Shown piece after piece: positions 27,671-37,013 of a DNA stretch of 64,000 nucleotides (its first letter is position 1; each line of letters starts with the position of its first letter). The stretch covers positions 1 through 64,000 of the forward strand of contig JAAWEL010000038.1 of the NCBI GenBank assembly GCA_022794255.1. The letters are read 5' to 3'. Both the position numbers and the translations under genes were made by a program. The stretch comes from Lachnospiraceae bacterium (GTDB taxonomy: Bacteria > Bacillota > Clostridia > Lachnospirales > Lachnospiraceae). The notes beneath the pieces were generated by a model. That model was not told the origin of the DNA. It did not search any database and saw only the letters and a list, made by a program, of their open reading frames with translations.

Positions 27671-29098
27671 GTGATCCATCAGTACAAGAATAATGGTTAC
27701 AATATTATCATGGATGTTGCCAGCGGCTCTGTGCATGTGGTAGATGATATCATGTATGATGCCATTGCCCTTTTAGAGCCGGAGGTGGGAGAGCTAGAAA
27801 AGCCGGAAAAGCTTTCAGAAAAGCTGTGCGGGCAAGTGCGTTGTCAGCTTCAGGAAGCAGCATTTTCTCAGGCAAAAGGCTATTCCCGGGAGGAAGTGGA
27901 TGAGGCTCTTGAAGAGATTCAGACATTGATTGATGAGGAAGAGCTGTTCACTAAGGATATATATCAGGAGTACGTGACAGACTTTAAAAAGCGGGAGACT
28001 GTGGTAAAGGCACTGTGTCTCCATGTGGCCCATGACTGTAATCTGGGCTGTAAGTACTGTTTCGCTGAGGAGGGAGAATACCATGGCCGGCGGGCATTGA
28101 TGAGCTTTGAGGTGGGAAAGAAGGCGCTGGATTTTCTGATCCGCAATTCGGGGAACAGGCGCAATCTGGAGGTGGATTTCTTTGGCGGTGAGCCTCTGAT
28201 GAACTGGGATGTGGTTAAAAGGCTGGTGGAATATGGCCGGTCCCAGGAGGAAAAATGGAACAAGCGGTTCCGCTTTACACTGACCACCAATGGAATGCTT
28301 CTGGACGATGAGGTCATGGAGTTCTGCAACCGGGAGATGAGCAATGTGGTCTTAAGCTTAGACGGGCGGCGGCAGGTCAATGATGCGATGCGTCCCACCC
28401 GCAATGGCAAAGGCAGCAGCTACGATATTATTGTGCCGAAGTTTCAATGGTTTGCCCGGTTCCGCAAGGGTAAAGATTATTATGTGAGAGGAACCTTTAC
28501 CAGATACAATCTGGATTTTTCCGAGGATGTAAAGCATTTTGCCGATCTGGGATTTGAGCATATGTCCATAGAGCCGGTGGTGGCAGCGCCGGGGGAACCC
28601 TATGCGATCCGCGAGGAGGATCTTCCCCGGATTATGGAGGAGTATGATAAGCTGGCTTTGGAGTATATTAAAAGAAAGAAAGAGGGAAGAGGATTTAACT
28701 TTTTCCATTTTAATATCGATTTGAGCCAGGGACCCTGTGTGGCAAAAAGGCTGTCAGGCTGTGGCTCCGGCACAGAATATCTGGCTGTGACGCCCTGGGG
28801 AGATTTTTATCCCTGCCATCAGTTTGTAGGGCAGGATGAGTTCCGGATGGGAAGCGTGGATGAGGGGATTCTCCGAACCGATATCCGGGATGAGTTTAAG
28901 CTTTGTAATGTGTATGCTAAAGAGAAGTGCAGGGACTGCTTTGCCAGGTTTTACTGTAGCGGCGGGTGTGGAGCCAATGCTTACAATTTCCATGGAAGGA
29001 TCACCGATACCTATGAGATTGGCTGCCAAATGCAGAAAAAGAGAATTGAGTGTGCCATTATGATAAAAGCTGCCCTTGCCGGTGAAGAGCAGGAGTAA
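27671..29098 (+). CDS. scfB: SCIFF radical SAM maturase
   Basis: The protein has 475 residues. An N-terminal RiPP recognition-like region (about 1-95) precedes the radical SAM C-x3-C-x2-C motif at C123, C127, C130 (HDCNLGCKYCFAEEGEY). The C-terminal SPASM domain has CGSGTEYLAVTPWGDFYPC (core) and CRDCFARFYCSGGCGANA, giving two auxiliary clusters. It forms thioether bonds on the SCIFF peptide. The start is GTG at 27671, 6-7 bases after AAGGAGA; no ATG fits the conserved N-terminus. secDF follows 110 bp downstream. Confidence 0.93.
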   Translation: MIHQYKNNGYNIIMDVASGSVHVVDDIMYDAIALLEPEVGELEKPEKLSEKLCGQVRCQLQEAAFSQAKGYSREEVDEALEEIQTLIDEEELFTKDIYQEYVTDFKKRETVVKALCLHVAHDCNLGCKYCFAEEGEYHGRRALMSFEVGKKALDFLIRNSGNRRNLEVDFFGGEPLMNWDVVKRLVEYGRSQEEKWNKRFRFTLTTNGMLLDDEVMEFCNREMSNVVLSLDGRRQVNDAMRPTRNGKGSSYDIIVPKFQWFARFRKGKDYYVRGTFTRYNLDFSEDVKHFADLGFEHMSIEPVVAAPGEPYAIREEDLPRIMEEYDKLALEYIKRKKEGRGFNFFHFNIDLSQGPCVAKRLSGCGSGTEYLAVTPWGDFYPCHQFVGQDEFRMGSVDEGILRTDIRDEFKLCNVYAKEKCRDCFARFYCSGGCGANAYNFHGRITDTYEIGCQMQKKRIECAIMIKAALAGEEQE

Positions 29099-29208
29099 GG
29101 AATGTAACGATCTGAATACGGGATCTTTGAGCCTGTGTAACGGGCCATAAGAGCCGGTGCTTCAGACAGTTATATACAAATTGGTTACAGAAGTAAGGAG
29201 AAAAGAAA

Positions 29209-31335
29209 ATGAACAACAGTAAGGTAAAAGGGATCATAAGCCTGTTGGTTCTGCTTTTTGCGGTGGGGCTGTTTGGATTTTTAGGTTATGATACGATGGA
29301 CAGCATCAAGCTGGGGCTGGATTTGGCCGGCGGTGTCAGTATTACCTATCAGGCAGTGGAGGCCAATCCATCGGATGAGGACATGGCGGATACGGTATAT
29401 AAGCTGCAGCAGAGAGTGCAAAATTACAGCACTGAGGCAGAAGTTTACCGGGAAGGTTCCAACCGGATCAATATTGATATTCCGGGGGTTTCAGATGCCA
29501 ATGCGATTTTGCAGGAGTTAGGTAAGCCAGGCTCCCTGGTTTTTATTGATGAGGCAGGACAGGTGATTCTGACAGGGGATCAGGTGGCCACGGCCAAGGT
29601 GGGGCAGACGGAGCAAAACGGGATTCGTTCCTATGTGGTCAGCCTGACCTTTACTCCAGAGGGAACCAGCAGCTTTGCAGATGCCACCACAAAAAATGTG
29701 GGAAAGCGTATTTCCATCATTTATGACGGAGCGATTATTTCCAGTCCGGTGGTCCGGGAGGCTATTACAGGCGGTCAGTGCCAGATTGATGGTATGGCCG
29801 GATACGAGGAGGCCAACAATCTGGCATCCACCATCCGGATCGGTTCTCTGTCTCTGGAACTGGAAGAGCTGCGTTCCAATGTAGTGGGAGCCAAACTTGG
29901 ACAGGAAGCGATTTCCACCAGTCTAAAGGCAGGCGCCATAGGCTTTGCTTTAGTTGCCGCCTTTATGATAGCAGCATATCTGGTTCCAGGTATCGCAGCA
30001 GTTTTGGCGCTGGCTTTGTACGTGGGCTTGATTCTGATTCTGCTGGCGGCCTTTGAGGTGACTCTGACGCTGCCGGGGATTGCTGGCATTATTCTGTCCG
30101 TGGGCATGGCAGTGGATGCCAATGTCATTATCTTTACCCGTATTAAGGAAGAGTTAGGACATGGCAAGGTGGTTCGGTCAGCGATTAAGACCGGTTTTAG
30201 CAAGGCATTGTCAGCGATTGTGGATGGCAATGTGACCACCTTGATTGCAGCGGCTGTGTTGTATTTCCGTGGCTCTGGTACAGTGAAGGGATTTGCCACA
30301 ACATTGGCAATTGGCATTATCCTGTCCATGTTTACAGCGCTTTTTGTAACCCGGTTTGCTCTGTATGGACTGTTTAATCTGGGAATCGAGGATTCTAAAT
30401 TCTATGGAATAAAAAAGGATGGAAAGCTGATCGATTTTCTGGGAAAGAAAAAGCTCTGCTTTGCCATTTCTATTGTGATGGTTGTTCTGGGATGGGGGGG
30501 AATGCTGCTTAATAATACCCAGACCGGAAAAGCCCTCAACTATGGTATGGATTTTACCGGAGGCACTTCAACCAATGTGACCTTTAATGAGAATCTTTCC
30601 CTGGAGGACATTTCCAGCCGGGTGGTTCCGGTAGTCTCCCAGATTACCGGAGATGCTGATGTTCAGACCCAGAAGGTGGAAGGCACCAATGAGGTGATTA
30701 TCAAGACAAAAACTCTGACGGTAGATCAGCGGCAGGCTTTGGAAGATGCCATGGTAGAAAGGTTTGGCGTGGAGGCGGAAAAGATTACTGCTGAGAGTAT
30801 CTCCGCAGCAGTTAGTAAGGAGATGAAGCAGGATGCAGTGACAGCAGTGGTGATTGCCACGATCCTGATGCTTCTCTATATTTGGTTCCGGTTTAAGGAT
30901 ATCCGATTTGCTACTAGTGCAATCCTGGCCCTGGTTCACGATGTGCTGGTGGTTCTGACCTTTTATGCATTGGCAAAGTGGTCAGTTGGTTCCACGTTTA
31001 TTGCCTGTATGCTGACGATTGTAGGGTATTCGATCAATGCAACAATTGTAATATTTGACCGTATCAGAGAGAATTTAGCCGCAAGAACGCCAAAGCAGCA
31101 GCTGGATGAGATCGTCAACCAGAGTATTACCCAGACTTTTACCCGGAGCATCAACACTTCTCTGACCACATTTATAATGGTGTTTGTGTTGTTTATCATG
31201 GGCGTGTCTTCTATACGGGAGTTTGCCCTCCCGCTGATGACCGGTATTGTCTGCGGAACCTATTCTTCTGTGTGCGTCACAGGCGCTCTTTGGTATGTGA
31301 TGACCACAGTCAAAGGTAAAAAGGACGCAGCATGA
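29209..31335 (+). CDS. secDF: fused protein translocase SecDF
   Basis: The 708-residue protein joins SecD and SecF halves. The SecD half has LGLDLAGGVSITY near residue 40 and GMAVDANVIIFTRIKEELG; the SecF half starts near 405 and has NYGMDFTGGTSTNV and GYSINATIVIFDRIRENL. About 12 membrane segments surround two extracytoplasmic domains. It uses the proton or sodium gradient to pull exported proteins through SecYEG. The first periplasmic domain is short, as usual in Firmicutes. It overlaps tgt by 4 bp and forms an operon with tgt and yajC. Confidence 0.95.
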   Translation: MNNSKVKGIISLLVLLFAVGLFGFLGYDTMDSIKLGLDLAGGVSITYQAVEANPSDEDMADTVYKLQQRVQNYSTEAEVYREGSNRINIDIPGVSDANAILQELGKPGSLVFIDEAGQVILTGDQVATAKVGQTEQNGIRSYVVSLTFTPEGTSSFADATTKNVGKRISIIYDGAIISSPVVREAITGGQCQIDGMAGYEEANNLASTIRIGSLSLELEELRSNVVGAKLGQEAISTSLKAGAIGFALVAAFMIAAYLVPGIAAVLALALYVGLILILLAAFEVTLTLPGIAGIILSVGMAVDANVIIFTRIKEELGHGKVVRSAIKTGFSKALSAIVDGNVTTLIAAAVLYFRGSGTVKGFATTLAIGIILSMFTALFVTRFALYGLFNLGIEDSKFYGIKKDGKLIDFLGKKKLCFAISIVMVVLGWGGMLLNNTQTGKALNYGMDFTGGTSTNVTFNENLSLEDISSRVVPVVSQITGDADVQTQKVEGTNEVIIKTKTLTVDQRQALEDAMVERFGVEAEKITAESISAAVSKEMKQDAVTAVVIATILMLLYIWFRFKDIRFATSAILALVHDVLVVLTFYALAKWSVGSTFIACMLTIVGYSINATIVIFDRIRENLAARTPKQQLDEIVNQSITQTFTRSINTSLTTFIMVFVLFIMGVSSIREFALPLMTGIVCGTYSSVCVTGALWYVMTTVKGKKDAA

Positions 31336-32471
31336 GATACCAACTGATTACAACGGACGGGCGTGCCAAGAGGGCAGAGGTCCATACCGTTCATGGCACG
31401 ATCCAGACACCGGTTTTTATGAATGTGGGAACGGTGGCAGCGATTAAGGGAGCGGTATCTACAGACGATTTGCGCCAGATTGGTACCCAGGTGGAGCTTT
31501 CCAATACTTACCATTTGCATGTGCGTACTGGAGACAAGCTGATTCGCCAGCTGGGAGGGCTGCACCGGTTTATGAACTGGGACCGGCCGATTCTTACGGA
31601 CTCCGGTGGCTTTCAGGTGTTTTCCCTGGCAGGACTCCGCAAGATCAAGGAAGAGGGAGTTTATTTTAATTCCCACATTGATGGAAGAAAAATTTTTATG
31701 GGACCAGAGGAGAGTATACAGATTCAGTCTAATCTTGGTTCCACCATTGCCATGGCTTTCGATGAGTGCCCACCCAGCCGGGCTGATTACGACTATATCA
31801 AAAATTCCGTGGACCGGACGACCCGGTGGCTTGAGCGGTGCAAAAGAGAGATGGAGCGGCTTAACGCTCTGCCAGACACGGTAAACAGGCATCAGCTTTT
31901 GTTTGGAATCAATCAGGGAGGAGTAGTAGAGTCCATCCGTGTTGACCATGCAAAGACCATTGCCGAGATGGATTTGGATGGATATGCCATCGGCGGCTTA
32001 GCAGTGGGGGAGAGCCATGAAGAAATGTATCGGATCCTGGATGTGACTGTTCCGAATCTTCCCCAGAATAAGCCAACTTATCTGATGGGAGTGGGGACGC
32101 CTGCCAACATTTTGGAGGCAGTAGAGCGAGGGGTAGATTTCTTTGACTGCGTTTATCCATCCAGAAACGGGCGCCACAGCCACGTGTACACCAACCAGGG
32201 AAAACTGAATCTGCTGAATCAGAAATATGAGCTGGATTCCCGTCCGATTGAGGAGGGATGCCAGTGTCCGGCATGTCGTTCTTACAGCCGGGCTTATATC
32301 CGCCACCTGTTTAAGGCAAAAGAAATGCTGGGAATGCGATTATGTGTCTTGCACAATTTGTATTTTTATAATACAATGATGGAAGAGATCCGCGATGCAA
32401 TCGAAGAACACCGTTATGCGGAATATAAGGCAGGAAAGCTTGGCGGGATGGAGGCAGGAGCCGGGGACTGA
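31332..32471 (+). CDS. tgt: queuine tRNA-ribosyltransferase
   Basis: The protein has 379 residues. The catalytic aspartate is in LTDSGGFQVFSL, and FGINQGG, GGLAVGE and the zinc site CQCPAC..YIRHLF near residue 315-330 are present. It exchanges guanine 34 for the queuine precursor in GUN-anticodon tRNAs. The start overlaps the secDF stop (ATGA), indicating translational coupling. The secDF-tgt-yajC order with SCIFF genes upstream is a common clostridial neighbourhood. Confidence 0.95.
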   Translation: MRYQLITTDGRAKRAEVHTVHGTIQTPVFMNVGTVAAIKGAVSTDDLRQIGTQVELSNTYHLHVRTGDKLIRQLGGLHRFMNWDRPILTDSGGFQVFSLAGLRKIKEEGVYFNSHIDGRKIFMGPEESIQIQSNLGSTIAMAFDECPPSRADYDYIKNSVDRTTRWLERCKREMERLNALPDTVNRHQLLFGINQGGVVESIRVDHAKTIAEMDLDGYAIGGLAVGESHEEMYRILDVTVPNLPQNKPTYLMGVGTPANILEAVERGVDFFDCVYPSRNGRHSHVYTNQGKLNLLNQKYELDSRPIEEGCQCPACRSYSRAYIRHLFKAKEMLGMRLCVLHNLYFYNTMMEEIRDAIEEHRYAEYKAGKLGGMEAGAGD

Positions 32472-32583
32472 CAAAAAATACAAATAGATTTGCAGAATCC
32501 GGAAATTGCTGGTAACAAATACTAAAAAGAAAGAAGAAGCAGCTCCCGGCAAGGCGGCGGGATGAACTGCAAGGAGGAAGCTT

Positions 32584-32880
32584 ATGCTAGTAGCGACACA
32601 AGCTGGTGGGATGCCAATGTCCCTGTTATTTGGTTACATTATCTTTTTCATTGTTCTGATGTATTTTGCGATGATTCGTCCGCAGCAGAAGGAAAAGAAA
32701 AAACGTGAGGAACTGATGGCCAGTGTAGCCATTGGAGATACTGTGCTAACCAGCAGTGGATTTTATGGAGTGATCATTGATATGACAGATGACACAGTGA
32801 TTGTTGAGTTCGGAAGTGATCGTCATTGCCGGATTCCCATGCAAAAGGTGGCGATTGTACAGGTGGAGAAACCCCAATAA
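32584..32880 (+). CDS. yajC: preprotein translocase subunit YajC
   Basis: The 98-residue protein has one membrane helix (about residues 12-30, LFGYIIFFIVLMYFAMIRP) followed by the cytoplasmic PQQKEKKKREELMASV and the GDTVLTSSGFYGVI domain typical of YajC. It associates with SecDF and the translocon. AAGGAGGAAG precedes the ATG. The neighbour genes tgt and secDF confirm the call. Confidence 0.93.
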   Translation: MLVATQAGGMPMSLLFGYIIFFIVLMYFAMIRPQQKEKKKREELMASVAIGDTVLTSSGFYGVIIDMTDDTVIVEFGSDRHCRIPMQKVAIVQVEKPQ

Positions 32881-32901
32881 GGTGTTTGAATAGGAATCAG
32901 A

Positions 32902-32944
32902 ACAGGGTGGTGTCTTTTAGGAGATGCTCTCCCTGTTTTTTTGT
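32902..32944 (+). terminator. terminator after yajC
   Basis: ACAGGG and CCCTGT enclose a further imperfect stem (GAGATGCTCTC region), followed by about eight T. It ends the secDF-tgt-yajC transcript. Confidence 0.7.
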
Positions 32945-32959
32945 TGCATATTATGAAAT

Positions 32960-32996
32960 AAAAATCCCCCTGCCATTTGAATCGGGCAGGGAGATT
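32960..32996 (-). terminator. terminator of the hydrogenase operon
   Basis: On the minus strand, AATCTCCCTGCCC and GGCAGGGGGATT pair around a short loop and are followed by TTTTATTT. It lies 19 bp beyond the HydA stop. Confidence 0.8.
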
Positions 32997-33014
32997 TCAA
33001 ATCATTCTTTATAA

Positions 33015-34763
33015 TCAGATTTCGTTTATTTTCCTTTTCACATAGGTGGTGTGAAGAAGATGGTGTGCCTTGGAGCTTCCGGGCTTTCCAAGATAGGTAT
33101 TATAAAGCTCAATGATAGCCGGATTCTCATGGGATTTGCGAATGGGGTTATCTTTGTCGGAATCATAGAGCACCTTGGCCCGCAGGGCACGGATATCTAC
33201 CGTATTGCGCACGTAGCCAGGCTGCTGAGGCTGTCCTCCACCATTGATACATCCGCCTGGACAGCCCATGATCTCGATAAAGTGGTAATTGGCTTCGCCG
33301 GATTTCACTTTATTTAGAAGCGTTCTGGCATTGCCCAGTCCGGAGGCGACAGCTACTTTTACATCCATGCCAGCTACATTGTAGGAGGCCTCTTTGATTC
33401 CTTCCATACCGCGTACATCTGTAAAGTCTAAGCTTGCCAGCTCCTCACCGGTCAAGGTTTCCACTGCAGTCCGCAGGGCTGCCTCCATAACGCCGCCTGT
33501 AGCACCAAAGATTACGGCAGCACCAGTACCAAGGCCTAAGGGCGCGTCAAACTTTTCGTCAGGCAGCTCAGCAAACTTAAGGCCCACACGTTTGATCATC
33601 CGGGCAAGTTCACGCGTGGTCAGGGAGATATCCACATCCGGTACTCCATTGGCAGCCTGATCCGGGCGCTGCACTTCAAATTTCTTTGCTGTACAGGGCA
33701 TAATGGACACAGATACAATATCCTTGGGCAAAAGGCCAGCCTTTTCGGCATAATAGGATTTGGCAATAGCGCCAAACATCTGCTGAGGCGATTTACAGCT
33801 GGACAGATTCTCGGTCATATCCGGGAAATAATGTTCACAGTACTTGATCCACCCGGGAGAACAGGAGGTAATCATGGGAAGAACACCACCGTTTTGAACC
33901 CGGTCAATGAATTCATGCGCTTCCTCCATAATGGTCAGGTCTGCACTGAAATCTGTGTCAAATACCTTGTCAAAGCCGATCCGTCTGAGGGCAGCAGCCA
34001 TTTTTCCTTCCACATTGGTTCCAATGGGATAACCAAATTCTTCTCCAAGTCCGGCGCGGACAGCGGGAGCAGTCTGTACGATCACATGTTTGGAAGGATC
34101 GGCAATAGCAGCCAGGACCTCATCGATCTGGGACTTCTCCTGAAGAGCGCCTGTGGGGCAGACGGCAATACACTGACCGCAGGACACACAGCTAGTCTCT
34201 CCTAAGCCCATCTCAAAGGGTGAGCCGATAAAGGTGGCAAAACCCCGCTCATTGGGGCCGATCACGCCGATTCCCTGTACTTTCTCGCAGACTGCTGAAC
34301 AGCGGCGGCACAAAATACATTTGCTGTTGTCACGGATCATATGGGCGGCGCTGTCGTCAATGCAGGACGGAGTGCGCTCACCGTCATATTTATCTTCTTC
34401 ATCCACACCCAGCTCTTTAGCAAGCTGCTGAAGCTCACAGTTACCGCTGCGGACGCAGGATAAGCATTTGCGGTCGTGGTTGGATAACAAAAGTTGTAAA
34501 GTTTTTTTGCGGGATTCCAGCACCTTTGGGGTGTTGGTCCATACTTCCATATTTTCATTGATGGGATAGACGCAGGCAGCTACCAGGCTTCTGGCACCCT
34601 TTACTTCCACCACACACATCCGGCAGGCGGCGATCTCGTTGATCTCCTTTAAATAGCAGAGCGTGGGGATCTCGATATGGGCCAGCCGTGCCGCTTCCAG
34701 TATGGTGGAGCCTTTTGGAGCGCTTACTTCCATGCCGTTAATTTTAATTGTAATATTCTCCAT
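33015..34763 (-). CDS. hydA: [FeFe] hydrogenase catalytic subunit, bifurcating HydABC/Hnd type
   Basis: The protein has 582 residues. In order it has an N-terminal [2Fe-2S] domain, an H-x3-C-x2-C-x5-C cluster site (NHDRKCLSCVRSGNCE), two [4Fe-4S] sites (CILCRRCSAVCE, CVSCGQCIAVCP) and the H-cluster domain. The H-cluster motifs are TSCSPGW (L1), MPCTAKKFE (L2) and EIMGCPGGCINGGG (L3). L1 has Ser where many enzymes have a second Cys. It makes or oxidises H2 with electrons split between ferredoxin and NAD(P)H through the partner subunits. GAAGGAGAAAGG precedes the ATG. It is last in the minus-strand operon, 16 bp after the NuoF-like gene. Confidence 0.95.
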   Translation of the reverse strand: MENITIKINGMEVSAPKGSTILEAARLAHIEIPTLCYLKEINEIAACRMCVVEVKGARSLVAACVYPINENMEVWTNTPKVLESRKKTLQLLLSNHDRKCLSCVRSGNCELQQLAKELGVDEEDKYDGERTPSCIDDSAAHMIRDNSKCILCRRCSAVCEKVQGIGVIGPNERGFATFIGSPFEMGLGETSCVSCGQCIAVCPTGALQEKSQIDEVLAAIADPSKHVIVQTAPAVRAGLGEEFGYPIGTNVEGKMAAALRRIGFDKVFDTDFSADLTIMEEAHEFIDRVQNGGVLPMITSCSPGWIKYCEHYFPDMTENLSSCKSPQQMFGAIAKSYYAEKAGLLPKDIVSVSIMPCTAKKFEVQRPDQAANGVPDVDISLTTRELARMIKRVGLKFAELPDEKFDAPLGLGTGAAVIFGATGGVMEAALRTAVETLTGEELASLDFTDVRGMEGIKEASYNVAGMDVKVAVASGLGNARTLLNKVKSGEANYHFIEIMGCPGGCINGGGQPQQPGYVRNTVDIRALRAKVLYDSDKDNPIRKSHENPAIIELYNTYLGKPGSSKAHHLLHTTYVKRKINEI

Positions 34764-34779
34764 ATCCTTTCTCCTTCAG

Positions 34780-36567
34780 TTACTGTTTGTAGATAGCGCC
34801 GAATTTACATTTCTCCATACAAGCACCGCACTTGATACACTTATCCTGATCAATAATGTGCGGATTTCTGACAGTGCCACTGATGGCGTTGTTGGGACAG
34901 TTCCGTGCGCACAGGGTGCAGCCGCGGCACTTGTCGGCATCAATATGGTAGGAGAGAAGCGCCTTACAAACCCCGGCGGGACATCTCTTTTCCTTTACAT
35001 GGGCCTCGTACTCATCACGGAAATAACGGAGAGTGGAGAGCACCGGGTTGGGAGCAGTCTGGCCTAATGCACAGGCAGAATTGTCCTTGATGTAGTAGCA
35101 CAGCTCCTCTAACTTATCCAGATCCTCCATAGTGGCCTGACCCTTGGTGATCTTGGTAAGCATCTCTAAAAGGCGCTTGGTGCCTACACGGCAGGGGGTA
35201 CATTTGCCACAGGATTCCTCCACTGTGAACTCCAAAAAGAACTTGGCGATATCCACCATACAGTCGTCCTCGTCCATGACGATCAGACCGCCGGAGCCCA
35301 TCATGGAACCAATGGCAACCAGATTGTCATAGTCAATGGGAATATCGAAATGCTCATAGGGAATGCATCCGCCGGAAGGACCGCCGGTCTGGGCCGCCTT
35401 AAATTTCTTTCCATTGGGGATCCCGCCGCCGATCTCCTCGATAACCTCTCTCAAGGTGGTACCCATGGGGATCTCCACCAGGCCGGTGTTGTGGATCTTA
35501 CCGCCCAAGGCAAACACCTTGGTTCCCTTGGATTTTTCTGTGCCCATGGAGGCAAACCATTCCGGACCGTTGAGAATGATCTGAGGAATGTTGGCATAGG
35601 TTTCCACATTGTTCAAAATCGTTGGCTTGCCAAACAAGCCCTTCTGAGCCGGGAACGGAGGTCTTGGCTTAGGCTCGCCCCGGTTGCCCTCGATTGAGTG
35701 CATCAGAGCAGTCTCCTCACCACATACAAAGGCCCCGGCACCTAAGCGCAGGTCAATATCAAAATCAAAACCAGTTCCAAAAATATCCTTGCCTAAAAGC
35801 TCCATCTCTCTTGCCTGGCTGATGGCAATTTTCAGACGTTCCACAGCAATGGGATACTCGGCACGGACATATATGTAGCCCTGGTTGGCGCCAATGGCAT
35901 ATCCGGCAATAGCCATGGCCTCTAAAACAGCATGGGGATCTCCTTCCAGAACGGAACGATCCATAAATGCGCCAGGATCCCCTTCATCAGCATTACAGCA
36001 GACATATTTCTGATCTGCTTCGTTTTGTTTGGCAAGCTTCCACTTAAGACCAGTGGGGAAGCCGCCGCCGCCTCTTCCCCTCAGCCCGGAATCCATCAGA
36101 CACTTGATCACGTCATCGGGGGTCATCTCTGTCAGAACCTTACCCAGGGCAGCATAGCCGCCGGTACCAATGTACTCTTCAATGACTTCCGGATTAATAA
36201 TTCCACAATTACGCAGGGCAATCCGGTGCTGTTTTTTGTAGAAGTCTGTGTCCACCAGCGCTTTGACGCCTGCCTGGGTCACGGTTTCCTGATACAGAAG
36301 GCGGGTCACTACACGGCCCTTTAATAAATGTTCGGAAACAATCTCCGGAATATCCTCTATCTTGACCATAGAGTAGAAGCTGGCATCCGGATATACAATC
36401 ATAATCGGTCCTAATGCACAAAGGCCATGGCAACCGGTCTGGACAACAGATACCTCATCCTGCAGGCCCACCTTCTCGATCTCTGCCTTTAATGCTTCCA
36501 TTATCTGCTGGCTGCCGGAGGAAGTACATCCTGTTCCGCCGCAAACCAATACATGTGAACGATACAT
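34780..36567 (-). CDS. hydB: hydrogenase NuoF-like flavin subunit
   Basis: The protein has 595 residues. An N-terminal thioredoxin-like [2Fe-2S] domain (CGGTGCTSSG, CHGLCALGP) is followed by the NADH/FMN domain with GLRGRGGGGFPTGLKW and CNADEGDPGAFMDR. A [4Fe-4S] site ESCGKCTPCRVG and two C-terminal ferredoxin sites (CRGCTLCARNCP, CIKCGACMEKCK) complete it. It carries the flavin that exchanges electrons with NAD(P)H in trimeric hydrogenases. AAGGAGG lies 6-7 bases before the ATG. It is sandwiched between the small ferredoxin gene and hydA. Confidence 0.95.
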   Translation of the reverse strand: MYRSHVLVCGGTGCTSSGSQQIMEALKAEIEKVGLQDEVSVVQTGCHGLCALGPIMIVYPDASFYSMVKIEDIPEIVSEHLLKGRVVTRLLYQETVTQAGVKALVDTDFYKKQHRIALRNCGIINPEVIEEYIGTGGYAALGKVLTEMTPDDVIKCLMDSGLRGRGGGGFPTGLKWKLAKQNEADQKYVCCNADEGDPGAFMDRSVLEGDPHAVLEAMAIAGYAIGANQGYIYVRAEYPIAVERLKIAISQAREMELLGKDIFGTGFDFDIDLRLGAGAFVCGEETALMHSIEGNRGEPKPRPPFPAQKGLFGKPTILNNVETYANIPQIILNGPEWFASMGTEKSKGTKVFALGGKIHNTGLVEIPMGTTLREVIEEIGGGIPNGKKFKAAQTGGPSGGCIPYEHFDIPIDYDNLVAIGSMMGSGGLIVMDEDDCMVDIAKFFLEFTVEESCGKCTPCRVGTKRLLEMLTKITKGQATMEDLDKLEELCYYIKDNSACALGQTAPNPVLSTLRYFRDEYEAHVKEKRCPAGVCKALLSYHIDADKCRGCTLCARNCPNNAISGTVRNPHIIDQDKCIKCGACMEKCKFGAIYKQ

Positions 36568-36578
36568 TTTGGTCCTCC

Positions 36579-36956
36579 TTATTTGATGTCTGCTGAATTC
36601 AGGGTGTATTCTTCTACTACATGTCCTCCAATCAGGTGGCGCTCCACAATCTCAGCAGCTTTGTCAGCATTCATCTTGATGTAGGTGATCTTTTGCTTGC
36701 CTGGCTCCGTGACCTCAACAATGGGCTCATACTGGCACAGGCCGATACATCCGGTCTGGGTCACAGCCACCTTGCCTGTAAGGCCTTTTTCCTGAACCAG
36801 AGTAGACAGGGCATTTAAGACAGGTCTTGCGCCGCTGGCAATTCCGCAGGTAGCCATGCCAACTACCACGCGGGTGTGATTGTGATCCTCCGCACGAAGT
36901 CCCACCTGGCCCTGCATTTTATTGCGGATGGCTTTTAATTCTTCAAGGCTTTTCAT
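36579..36956 (-). CDS. thioredoxin-like [2Fe-2S] ferredoxin
   Basis: The 125-residue protein has the four-cysteine pattern of thioredoxin-fold ferredoxins (VGMATCGIASGARP, then QTGCIGLCQYEPIVEV), as in the NuoE C-terminal domain or HndB. It probably shuttles electrons to or within the NuoF-like subunit encoded 11 bp downstream. The ATG at 36956 follows GGAGG by 5 bases; a TTG four codons upstream overlaps that site and is rejected. Confidence 0.85.
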   Translation of the reverse strand: MKSLEELKAIRNKMQGQVGLRAEDHNHTRVVVGMATCGIASGARPVLNALSTLVQEKGLTGKVAVTQTGCIGLCQYEPIVEVTEPGKQKITYIKMNADKAAEIVERHLIGGHVVEEYTLNSADIK

Positions 36957-37013
36957 AGTATCCTCCAAATTTTTGAGAAATGTTGTAACGTTTAACAGGT
37001 CATCAGGTCCATA

